This document shows positions 5,512 through 11,877 of a stretch of DNA of 11,877 bases, in pieces (the stretch's first letter is position 1; every line of letters begins with the position of its first letter). Where the stretch lies: positions 1 to 11,877 of the forward strand of contig JAQIBO010000050.1 in assembly GCA_027859055.1 (NCBI GenBank). Direction: 5' to 3'. A program made the position numbers and the translations under genes. The DNA comes from Spirochaeta sp. (lineage in GTDB: Bacteria > Spirochaetota > Spirochaetia > DSM-27196 > Alkalispirochaetaceae). Below the pieces are notes generated by a model. The model worked only from the letters and a program-made list of their open reading frames with translations, was not told the DNA's origin and made no database searches.

Positions 5512-7791
5512 TTATACGTCGCAGTTACCGGCCATGCACGCAATCTCCTGGGCGGCGTTGGTCAGGTCGGTTTCCTCGTAACGGTAAATCTTGGAGAAGT
5601 CGATCTCCGGGAACGCCGCGGCGCGCTGTTCGTACTCTTCTTTGGAGATTTCCTCGTAGGGAAGCTGCTCGTAGTGCGCGTCCGAGTGCGGGAGAAACGC
5701 CATACCGCCGATCTTGTCCTGGTGGTCGTGAATCCAGCGCATCAGGTCCATCACCTCGTGGGGCTGGTAGGTGATCGTGACGCTCGGATTGTGCTCCGTG
5801 TAGTGCTCCCGGTTCTGCAACCAGTAGTTGCACTGCTCAATTGCGCCGCGGTCACCGCGGACGACCGCGGTCTCCGGAGATTTCACCGGAAAGTGGACCA
5901 CCCAGGTGGTGGCGTTGTCCCGGGTCTGGCCGTTTTCCGGATCCATCGGAACACCGGCGTCGCGGAGTACTTTGTACACCGGGGAATGGGCGCTGACGCG
6001 GATATTGCGGACGTAGTAGTCGGCCCAGCGGGCGTGAATACCGGAAGAGCTGTTGAGGAGCTGGCTGGAGTTTCCCGAGGGCTTGACCGCGGTGGTTGCC
6101 GCGGACTGGGGAATGCCGAGTTTCTCCGCGTACTCTTTGTTGACCTTCACGACGTGCTGCTGGAGAACTTCCTGGTTGCGCGGGTCCTGGCTGGCGGGGC
6201 TGTCCATCTGCCCGTTGAGGTCCACACCGAGCAGGCGCTCTTCCTCGCTGTTCTGCCGCCAGATGTCCCGCAGGCCCGGGAAGGTGGTTGCCATACTTTG
6301 AATCGTCCCGATAATCGTCGCCAGTTCGACCTTTTCCTTCAGCGTTTCCAGCGTGTCGTCGGCGCGGGACACGGCGCTGGTCAGGTTACAGAACTGGTAG
6401 GGGCGCAGAATGATCTCACCGCACGGGTTGGTGCCGAAATCGGCGACTTTGCGCCGTTCCGGCCGATTCTTGGTTGCCGCGCGACGGTTGAAAATGCCGG
6501 GCTCACCGCTGCCGGACTCCACCATATCCAGAACAAACCGGGCGATCTCCTGCTGGGAAAGCTCGCGATCCGGCCATACCGCAGAGTTATTGGCGTTCCA
6601 GCGCTGGCTGTTGTGGACCCAGAAGTCGCCGTCTTTGGCGTGGCGCATCTCCATGTCGTCGTAGTCAAACAGGGAGATCATCGCGGTGCGGCGGACACCT
6701 CCGGAAACGGCGGCGCCACCGACGGCACACATGATGTCGTGGGCGTCGAGGGTGGTCATGAAACCACCCTGCCGACCCAGAATGCGGTCCCGGGTGAAGC
6801 GCAGCATCGACCGCAACGGCTCCGGACCGGATGCGCGGCCGCCCTTTATCTTCAGCGGCGCACCGGCGGGGCGGATTTCGCTCATGTCAAACTCGAGGTC
6901 CTCGCCTTCAAACCACGTTTCCAGGCCGAGACGCAGCGCCTGGGCCCATCCGTCGGAGGTGTCCGGTACGGTAAAGGTGGGGCGCTTGATACCGGCCTGC
7001 CGCTTAATTCGCGGAAGCTGTTCCACATGGTGGCGTTCCACGCTGTACCCGACGCCACAGCCGTTCATGGAGATAATCAGCGCCTCCACAAAGCTGTCGA
7101 GGCTGTCCGCGGGCAGGTACGAGCAGTTGTAAATGGCGATGTTGCTTCGCTGTGCCGGGTCACCGGCCATGGCGAGGAGCCGCATCGAGGGCATCACCTT
7201 CATCTCGAGAATGCCGCGATGGATACGCTGGTAATCCTCTTCCGGCAGACGGTACTCAGAGAGTTCGCGCAGATAGTCCACGGCGCGGCCGACCGTCTCG
7301 AGCCACGTTTCCCGGCGACCGAGGTCGTAATCGAAGCGGGAATACTTGTCGTAGAACTGAAACCGCTGAATCGGGGTGGGGAAATACTGATCCGCCTCGT
7401 CAAACGCCTGTTTAACCTCTGTCGGTACCGCCCGGGTCTGGCGAAGGCGGGCGTGCTCCGCCCGGTACAGGATGTACGCCTTGGCCGCGGCGTACTCACC
7501 GTTGGCCTGCAGGACCATCTCGACGGTGTCCTGGATCTGCTCAACCGTCGGTTCCGGGTATTGTGCGGCGATCACGTTGACCACCTGGCGCGTAATTTCG
7601 TCGATCGGCGTGCCGGGAAGGCGTTCCAGGGCATCGTAGCACCGGTCGAGGGCACGCTTGATCCGCATGCGCTCAAACGGTACAACGCGTCCATCGCGTT
7701 TTGTGGCGTGCTCCGGTATTTTCAGGTTTGTTTCGTCCTCGTTTTTTTTGCGGATCGTTGCGGGCTGCAAGATCATGCCGCTATCTGCCAT
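5512..7791 (-). CDS. nrdJ: Adenosylcobalamin-dependent ribonucleotide reductase (class II)
   Basis: This 759-residue enzyme reduces ribonucleotides to deoxyribonucleotides using a thiyl radical generated from adenosylcobalamin; it is cytoplasmic and needs no oxygen. An ATP-cone allosteric domain occupies about 29-117 (KRDGRVVPFERMRIKRAL, then AKAYILYR). The catalytic barrel follows: Cys223 in YNCSYLPADS, the NGCGVGYSVER loop (243-253), Cys457 and Glu459 in NPCGEI (455-460) and Cys468 in QFCNL, 11 residues after the radical cysteine. The pair Cys223/Cys468 should be the reducing dithiol. The C-terminus has ACMAGNCDV with Cys752 and Cys757, the mobile CxxxxC shuttle of the monomeric Lactobacillus-type enzyme. 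That family is about 740 residues, and the Lactobacillus protein lacks an ATP cone. The ATG at 7791 has AGGGG (7800-7796) just upstream. No partner reductase gene, B12 riboswitch or NrdR boxes were found nearby. All key residues are present, so the gene is probably functional. Confidence 0.96.
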   Translation of the reverse strand: MADSGMILQPATIRKKNEDETNLKIPEHATKRDGRVVPFERMRIKRALDRCYDALERLPGTPIDEITRQVVNVIAAQYPEPTVEQIQDTVEMVLQANGEYAAAKAYILYRAEHARLRQTRAVPTEVKQAFDEADQYFPTPIQRFQFYDKYSRFDYDLGRRETWLETVGRAVDYLRELSEYRLPEEDYQRIHRGILEMKVMPSMRLLAMAGDPAQRSNIAIYNCSYLPADSLDSFVEALIISMNGCGVGYSVERHHVEQLPRIKRQAGIKRPTFTVPDTSDGWAQALRLGLETWFEGEDLEFDMSEIRPAGAPLKIKGGRASGPEPLRSMLRFTRDRILGRQGGFMTTLDAHDIMCAVGGAAVSGGVRRTAMISLFDYDDMEMRHAKDGDFWVHNSQRWNANNSAVWPDRELSQQEIARFVLDMVESGSGEPGIFNRRAATKNRPERRKVADFGTNPCGEIILRPYQFCNLTSAVSRADDTLETLKEKVELATIIGTIQSMATTFPGLRDIWRQNSEEERLLGVDLNGQMDSPASQDPRNQEVLQQHVVKVNKEYAEKLGIPQSAATTAVKPSGNSSQLLNSSSGIHARWADYYVRNIRVSAHSPVYKVLRDAGVPMDPENGQTRDNATTWVVHFPVKSPETAVVRGDRGAIEQCNYWLQNREHYTEHNPSVTITYQPHEVMDLMRWIHDHQDKIGGMAFLPHSDAHYEQLPYEEISKEEYEQRAAAFPEIDFSKIYRYEETDLTNAAQEIACMAGNCDV

Positions 7792-7893
7792 AGTTCCCCT
7801 CCCAGGTCACCGTAAAATGGTGTTCGTTTATAAATATCGGCAGTATGTTACGCCATATGTAGGGTCACGGCAATAATGATTTAAAAATTTATG
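7792..7893 (-). promoter_or_regulatory. AT-rich leader/promoter region of nrdJ
   Basis: The ~100 bases between the upstream terminator and the nrdJ start are AT-rich and must contain its promoter. On the reverse strand TTGCCG, a 17-base gap and TAACAT is the best but weak candidate. The region is too short for a cobalamin riboswitch and I see no B12-box-like sequence. Confidence 0.35.
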
Positions 7894-7929
7894 AAAAAAA
7901 AGTGAGGACGTTCCATGTACGTCCTCACT
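7894..7929 (-). terminator. Intrinsic terminator of the 9355-7968 gene pair
   Basis: A perfect 11-bp stem (7901-7911 with 7919-7929; AGTGAGGACGT and its complement), a seven-base loop, and on the reverse strand a run of eight T (7901-7894). It lies 38 bases after the stop of the barrel-like gene and insulates nrdJ downstream. Confidence 0.93.
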
Positions 7930-7967
7930 GAAGCGGGTCGAACAGCCGCAGCGGGCGGCCGGATTGG

Positions 7968-8969
7968 TCAGATCTGTACGCGAAACCCCACGACGGCGCC
8001 GGGAGCCCGGGTGGTCACGGCGTAGTTCAGGTGGGTGAACAGGTTGAAAAACGCAAGCTTGATATCCACACCGGTGTTGATCACCACGTTGAAGTTGGAA
8101 AATTGCTGTTCACTCAACGGTTCGGTGGACGGCGTAGTTGCGGTTCCCGAGGTACCGACAACCGCGGCAAAACCGTCGATTCCGGCGGTGTAGTCGGTGT
8201 TCTGAAAATACCCGGAGGCACCGACAAACGGGTAGAACGCGCGCAGCACCCGCGTGGAGACGCGAACGTCGGTCCCGTAGGAATGGGTCACCGCCCGATA
8301 GGTGAGTTCACCGTCAAGGTCCAGCTCCGTACCGCCCGCGTCGATCGGGTCCAGCTCCGCCAGGTCATAGCCGAAGTTGATCCCGCTGTACACATAGCCG
8401 AGGCCGACCGATACGGCGGGAATGCCACGCTCCTGCCGGACCAGCACCTTGCGCACACGTCCACCGATCGTGGTGATCGTGGCGGTGAGGTTGTCCACCG
8501 GCAGGACCTCCGCCACCGCCTGGGGAATAATCCCCGCCTGGATGTCCACCTCCCAGCCGTCGGTAATACCGATGCCAAAACTGGCCCGGGCGCTGGGGTA
8601 GGGAGCGTATTTGTCGGTAGTATCACGGATATCCGCGTCTTCGCCGAGGTCCGCCTCGTTGAGAAAGTTTTCCAGCAACGCGTAGTTCTGAAATTTCTCT
8701 TCATCCCCGGTGAACTTCAGGATTCCCGGCGCAACGGTGCCGCCGGCGGAGAGAGAGACGTACATGTGGGGAAAATCACCGATCTCCGCGCTTCCGAGGC
8801 CGTGGTTGAGTACCGAAACCGTCTGCAGGTTCGGCGCCATCTCCTTGCCGACCTCGTCAAGCATCGTTTGAAGGTCCTTGGAAAGTTCCGACAGCGGCTC
8901 CGGCGATACTACCGGCGCGACGATCAGAAACACAACAACTGCAACGAACCCGAATACTCTTGTATGCAT
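7968..8969 (-). CDS. Exported outer-membrane barrel-like protein
   Basis: I start this gene at the ATG at 8969-8967 (333 residues), preceded by AAGGGA with seven bases of spacing. An in-frame GTG at 9005 would add 12 residues (to 345) but has no ribosome site and would put charged residues ahead of the signal peptide. From the ATG, residues 1-22 are a signal peptide (MHTRVFGFVAVVVFLIVAPVVS). A helical stretch follows (LSELSKDLQTMLDEVGKEM), then many amphipathic strands typical of a barrel: GIGITDGWEVDIQAGIIP, AVSVGLGYVYSGINFGYDL, and a last strand NYAVTTRAPGAVVGFRVQI ending in a hydrophobic residue. I recognise no specific transporter family. It is second in a two-gene transcript behind the dehydrogenase-like half protein, with a 32-base gap, and is followed by a strong terminator. 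A role in the outer membrane is likely; the substrate is unknown. Confidence 0.8.
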   Translation of the reverse strand: MHTRVFGFVAVVVFLIVAPVVSPEPLSELSKDLQTMLDEVGKEMAPNLQTVSVLNHGLGSAEIGDFPHMYVSLSAGGTVAPGILKFTGDEEKFQNYALLENFLNEADLGEDADIRDTTDKYAPYPSARASFGIGITDGWEVDIQAGIIPQAVAEVLPVDNLTATITTIGGRVRKVLVRQERGIPAVSVGLGYVYSGINFGYDLAELDPIDAGGTELDLDGELTYRAVTHSYGTDVRVSTRVLRAFYPFVGASGYFQNTDYTAGIDGFAAVVGTSGTATTPSTEPLSEQQFSNFNVVINTGVDIKLAFFNLFTHLNYAVTTRAPGAVVGFRVQI

Positions 8970-9001
8970 GCTACCGTCCCTTCTTATAGAGGATAACCGA
9001 T

Positions 9002-9355
9002 TCACTCAGAAACCGCCAATAGATTCGCCACGTTTGTGATCCAGCGACACGGATCGTCCGGGTCATCGAAAAAACCGTACACGGTGATTCCCAGCTGCGC
9101 GGCAATTGGAAGTTCCACCAGTGTTTCCCGGTCCCGTTCCGGGACGATGAGGATCCGGGGGCGGGTGATATAGTCAAGCACTTCCCGTCGCAGGGGCATG
9201 CGCCAGGTGACCAGGACGTCTGCCGTACGGGCGCGTTCCAGCAGTTGCGCGAGCGTGGTGCGCGCATAACGGGTCACCGAGGTTACCTGCTCCAGACGAT
9301 CCCACGTCCCGCACCCCTCCGCTTCCATCGGGTAGTCCAGCACAACCGTTTTCAT
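9002..9355 (-). CDS. Stand-alone N-terminal half of a D-2-hydroxyacid dehydrogenase fold
   Basis: The 117-residue protein has the pattern of the substrate-binding (first) domain of D-isomer-specific 2-hydroxyacid dehydrogenases: ADVLVTWRMPLRREVLD (45-61), where these enzymes have A-D-x-L-hydrophobic plus later V-L-D, and ITRPRILIVPERDRETLVEL followed by PIAAQLGITVYGF (63-95), which aligns with the strand, GxGxDNID loop and A-A-x-x-G-I-x-V segment. The loop residues are changed (PERDRETL), and the whole NAD-binding Rossmann domain with the catalytic Arg, Glu and His is missing; the gene stops 22 residues later. It is intact, with no sign of the missing half downstream, so it is either a domain kept for ligand binding or a decaying fragment. 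No clear ribosome site precedes the ATG at 9355. It heads the transcript with the barrel-like gene and diverges from the chemoreceptor. Homology is a motif-level judgement. Confidence 0.62.
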   Translation of the reverse strand: MKTVVLDYPMEAEGCGTWDRLEQVTSVTRYARTTLAQLLERARTADVLVTWRMPLRREVLDYITRPRILIVPERDRETLVELPIAAQLGITVYGFFDDPDDPCRWITNVANLLAVSE

Positions 9356-9359
9356 GTAC

Positions 9360-9371
9360 TGTAATCTTACA
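9360..9371. promoter_or_regulatory. Perfect short palindrome in the divergent gap
   Basis: TGTAATCTTACA is a TGTAA/TTACA inverted repeat with a two-base centre, in the 45-base gap between the divergent starts at 9355 and 9401. It overlaps TACAAT (9368-9373), a possible -10 for the rightward gene, for which I find no good -35. It could be a regulator site acting on both genes. Confidence 0.35.
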
Positions 9372-9400
9372 ATAGATCTTCAATACGTGGATATTTTAAA

Positions 9401-11560
9401 ATGAAATTGTTTACCAACCTTCGGATCGCGCCGCGGCTGTCGATCCTCTTTGCCGTCCTGCTGATAGTCGTCCTGATCGGTCTGGGTGTGTTTGCCGTCG
9501 GCAGTATCCGTTCAACGATCGATACCACTCTCGAAGCCAATCTGCGCTCTCAGGCCGACCTGGTGGGTGACCTGATCGACGAGCTCTCGGGAAAGGCGTT
9601 GCAGGTCTCCTCGGTGGTGGCGGAGCTGGATGAGGTGAAAAACGCCTATCGCGTTGCCAACGAAACTGCCGGGCGCCGGCAACTGGAAACCACGATACAG
9701 CCGCTTGTTGCGGCCCTCAGTGACGCCGCAGGTGTGGATGAATTCCGGATACATTTTCACAAGGCCCCGGCGGTGAGCTTTTACCGCACCTGGACCGATA
9801 CTGCCGGTGACGATCTGTCCGGCTTTCGCAAATCGATTCTTGAAGTCGCCCGAACGCGAGAACCGTTGCGCACCGTCGAGCTTGGCCGCGGCGGATTCGT
9901 AATTCGCGGTATTGCGCCGATCGTGGACGCCGGTGAGTACCTCGGCAGTGTTGAGGTTTACTACCAGCCGCAGGAACTGGTTCCGTTTCTCGAGTCCGAT
10001 GCGATCGACTCGGGTATTGTCCTTCTGGTGAACGCCGCGGCGGCGGAAGAGCTCTTTTTTGAAGAGGACCTGGACCAGTACTTTCAGGGCCGTATCGGCG
10101 ACAGTATGGTGTCGCTGGTCACCGACGAGTGGATCGCGCCGGAGGAGATCTTGCGCAACGAGCTCCTTGTTGAAAGCGCCGCGACCGGGGACATCGTTGT
10201 GGATACCCGAAACCGGTTTGAAATCGCCTACTTCCCGCTGACCGATTTTTCCGGGGAGGTGCGCGGACACCTCGTGAGCGTTTTTGATGTCAGTGAGCTC
10301 CTCGCCGCTGCGGAGCGCCGCGTCCTGATACTGATCGCGGTTGTCCTGGTACTCGTTGTTGCCGGATCCGGCGTGGTATACGTAATACTTGGCGCGATGG
10401 TGGCGAAACCGCTGACCAGAACCGCGGACAACCTGAAACAGATCGCCATGGGTGACGGCAACCTGTCCCTCCGAATGCCGGAAACGCGCACCGACGAGAT
10501 CGGCCGACTGGGCCGCCATTTCAACAACTTTGTGGATAACCTCGGGCGGATCGTGTACAGCATTCAGGAGGCCGCCCAGGTGCTCCTGGAAAACGCAACG
10601 GAGCTGGACCGGGACACCGAGGACGCCCGTCTTTCCGCAGATTCGATCAACGGTCTGGTGGAACGCGTCTCGGAACAGATTTCCAGTCAGGATTCCAGCA
10701 TCAGCCAGTCATCGGCGTCGGTGGAAGAGATCACCGGGAACATCTCGTCGCTGGAAACGGTGATCGGACGGTTGTCCTCCAGTATTGACGACTCCGCCGC
10801 GGCGGTGGAGGAGATGACCGCCAATATCTCCTCGATTACGCGGAACCTTGAGCAGGTGGACACCTACGTCAACAAGCTGGTGGACGCCTCGGAACACGGG
10901 CGGGAGACGCTGGGCATGGTTACCGAGCGGATCACCGAGGTGGTGGATCAGTCGGAAAACCTGCAGCAGGCCAACAAACTGATCGCCTCCATCAGTGCGC
11001 AGACCAACCTGCTGGCGATGAACGCCGCGATCGAGGCGGCTCACGCCGGCGAGTACGGCCGCGGCTTTGCGGTTGTCGCCGATGAGATTCGCAACCTTGC
11101 CGAAAATTCGGCGCGGCAAAGCAAGATCATCTCCGGTGAGCTCAAAAAGACGCGGGATTACATCGGAAACGCTGTGACGGCGAGCCGCGAGGCGGACGAT
11201 GCGTTCGGCTCGATGCGGGAAATGGTGAACACCGTCAACGACCTGGAAACGAGCGTGCGCGACGCCCTGCGGGAGCAGGAGAGCGGCAGTCAGTCGGTGA
11301 TGAACAACCTGCAGGAAATGCGCGATATCGGCGGTCAGGTGACCGGCGGTATCGGTGAGATATCCACCGGGTCCTCTACGATTGTGGAAGAGATGACCAA
11401 ACTGGTTGAAATCAGCCGGCAGGTAACCGCCCTGATGGAAGAGATATCCAGTGGCAGCGCCCTTGTCGGCGGGACGGTTGAGCAGGTGCAGCAGTTGAGC
11501 AACAAAAACAAGGAGCTGGTGGACACGGTTGCCCGCGAGTCCGCCCGGTTCAAGGTCTAA
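9401..11560 (+). CDS. Methyl-accepting chemotaxis protein with double-Cache sensor
   Basis: This 719-residue inner-membrane chemoreceptor senses a periplasmic ligand and controls CheA. TM1 is at about 13-35. The periplasmic part (36-305) looks like a double-Cache domain of the dCACHE_3 type: FRIHFHKAPAVSFYRTW (115-131), GDDLSGFRKSILEV (136-149), RGIAPIVDAGEYLGSVEVYY (169-188). TM2 is at about 306-333, followed by HAMP (about 334-386, with PLTRTADNLKQIAMGDGNLS). The cytoplasmic coiled coil carries the highly conserved hairpin tip at 528-570 (QTNLLAMNAAIEAAHAGE, then YGRGFAVVADEIRNLAENS), which binds CheA and CheW. Glu/Gln-rich heptads such as VEEITGNISS (441-450) and VEEMTANISS (469-478) are likely methylation regions. 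The C-terminus ends FKV, with no NWETF-type CheR tether. The start is an ATG with only a weak GTGGA nine bases upstream. No other chemotaxis gene is in the window, and its 3' end overlaps a convergent gene by 11 bases. Confidence 0.95.
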   Translation: MKLFTNLRIAPRLSILFAVLLIVVLIGLGVFAVGSIRSTIDTTLEANLRSQADLVGDLIDELSGKALQVSSVVAELDEVKNAYRVANETAGRRQLETTIQPLVAALSDAAGVDEFRIHFHKAPAVSFYRTWTDTAGDDLSGFRKSILEVARTREPLRTVELGRGGFVIRGIAPIVDAGEYLGSVEVYYQPQELVPFLESDAIDSGIVLLVNAAAAEELFFEEDLDQYFQGRIGDSMVSLVTDEWIAPEEILRNELLVESAATGDIVVDTRNRFEIAYFPLTDFSGEVRGHLVSVFDVSELLAAAERRVLILIAVVLVLVVAGSGVVYVILGAMVAKPLTRTADNLKQIAMGDGNLSLRMPETRTDEIGRLGRHFNNFVDNLGRIVYSIQEAAQVLLENATELDRDTEDARLSADSINGLVERVSEQISSQDSSISQSSASVEEITGNISSLETVIGRLSSSIDDSAAAVEEMTANISSITRNLEQVDTYVNKLVDASEHGRETLGMVTERITEVVDQSENLQQANKLIASISAQTNLLAMNAAIEAAHAGEYGRGFAVVADEIRNLAENSARQSKIISGELKKTRDYIGNAVTASREADDAFGSMREMVNTVNDLETSVRDALREQESGSQSVMNNLQEMRDIGGQVTGGIGEISTGSSTIVEEMTKLVEISRQVTALMEEISSGSALVGGTVEQVQQLSNKNKELVDTVARESARFKV

Positions 11561-11877
11561 CGCCCGTTGCCGCGCCGCGCTCATTTGAGACCTGTTCCGC
11601 CGCAAGGCCACCCAGATTGAGATAGACGAGCATCTCCTGCGCACCGCCGCGGTTGTGGGGAAGCCGTATCGCTACCCCGCCGGTCAGGCGCAGGGGTATC
11701 GTGTTGAAGTACAGATCGGCGGCAAGCTCCGTCCCCACCACCGTATGGTTGTCCAATTCCACCATCCCTGTCCCCCCGCCGGGAGCCACGAGTTGCTCCG
11801 CGTACAACGTCACCGCGCCGCCTGAGGTGGCAACACCACGCGCCGCCGCGTCAACCGGACCCAGGTCAGGACTTACC
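11550..11877 (-). CDS. C-terminal part of a barrel-like envelope protein (cut by window edge)
   Basis: The reverse strand is open from the right edge to a TGA at 11552-11550, giving 108 residues. The upstream part of the gene is outside the window, so an internal GTG at 11813 need not be its start. The sequence VTLYAEQLVAPGGG, VELDNHTVVGTELAADLYF, NTIPLRLTGGVAIRLP, QEMLVYLNLGGLAAEQ is a series of beta-hairpins with the Gly/aromatic rhythm of an outer-membrane barrel end, similar to C-termini of surface proteins with propeller plus barrel layout. About 15 polar residues (SNERGAATGVRP) follow the last strand, which is unusual for BAM-dependent barrels and may mean the frame runs past the natural end or that the fold is different. 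It converges on the chemoreceptor gene and overlaps its last 11 bases, with no terminator visible between them. Confidence 0.6.
   Translation of the reverse strand, partial: VSPDLGPVDAAARGVATSGGAVTLYAEQLVAPGGGTGMVELDNHTVVGTELAADLYFNTIPLRLTGGVAIRLPHNRGGAQEMLVYLNLGGLAAEQVSNERGAATGVRP

Noticed and set aside
5674..7815. Very long (713-codon) open frame opposite nrdJ
   Set aside because: It mirrors the GC-rich third-position pattern of nrdJ, is rich in Val/Gly/His as expected of a shadow frame, and shows no motif. nrdJ itself has all catalytic residues.
7792..7967. Cobalamin riboswitch or NrdR boxes upstream of nrdJ
   Set aside because: Only about 100 bases are available between the upstream terminator and the start, no B12-box-like sequence is present, and the AT-rich pieces around CATATG and TATTTATA do not form a pair with NrdR-like sequence and spacing.
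8970..9005. GTG start at 9005 for the barrel-like gene
   Set aside because: It overlaps the previous stop as GTGA, but lacks a ribosome site and adds charged residues in front of an otherwise ideal signal peptide; the ATG at 8969 has AAGGGA at good spacing.
10709..11644. Reverse-strand frame opposite the chemoreceptor signalling domain
   Set aside because: Shadow of a highly conserved coding region; composition dominated by His, Gly, Leu and Val without motifs. The same holds for 9512-10519 (reverse) and 8031-8996 (forward).

Overview
The window looks like a piece of chromosome from a GC-rich (estimated by eye, high fifties percent), diderm, motile bacterium that makes deoxynucleotides with a vitamin B12-dependent enzyme. 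The mix of a CHASE2 sensor protein beside a secreted FecR-domain protein, several outer-membrane barrel-like proteins, a lipoprotein, a double-Cache chemoreceptor and a class II ribonucleotide reductase would suit a free-living spirochaete (Spirochaetota). That assignment is inference from gene style, not from a marker gene.

Region 1 (1-4997) is an envelope/signalling locus. A CHASE2-domain sensor gene, cut by the left edge, reads leftward from 706. Diverging from it is an apparent four-gene operon: a small exported protein (806-1270), an outer-membrane barrel-like protein (1267-2694, coupled by a GTGA overlap), a secreted FecR-domain protein (2710-3396) and a lipoprotein (3407-4908) that is split into two reading frames at a run of seven G. 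A strong intrinsic terminator closes the operon at 4965-4997. The two directions appear to be driven by back-to-back promoters that share one palindromic -35 hexamer (742-747).

Region 2 (5071-5414) holds a ribbon-helix-helix antitoxin-like gene with its own operator-like repeat. Its last ~27 codons look like the C-terminal end of a VapC/PIN toxin, so it reads as the scar of a toxin-antitoxin module whose toxin was deleted in frame.

Region 3 (5441-7791) is a leftward monocistronic gene for an adenosylcobalamin-dependent ribonucleotide reductase (nrdJ), with an N-terminal ATP cone, all expected active-site cysteines and its own terminator.

Region 4 (7894-9355) is a leftward two-gene unit: a stand-alone half of a D-2-hydroxyacid dehydrogenase fold (9002-9355) followed by an exported barrel-like protein (7968-8969), ended by an 11-bp perfect hairpin with a U tract.

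Region 5 (9356-11877) has a divergently oriented methyl-accepting chemotaxis protein with a double-Cache sensor (9401-11560). Its 3' end overlaps by 11 bases the 3' end of a convergent gene that enters from the right edge and encodes a barrel-like C-terminus.

No rRNA, tRNA, CRISPR array, insertion sequence or phage gene was seen. The best candidates for something new are the CHASE2 / barrel / FecR / lipoprotein locus as a possible trans-envelope sensing system, the G-tract frameshift in its lipoprotein, and the antitoxin-toxin-tail fusion.
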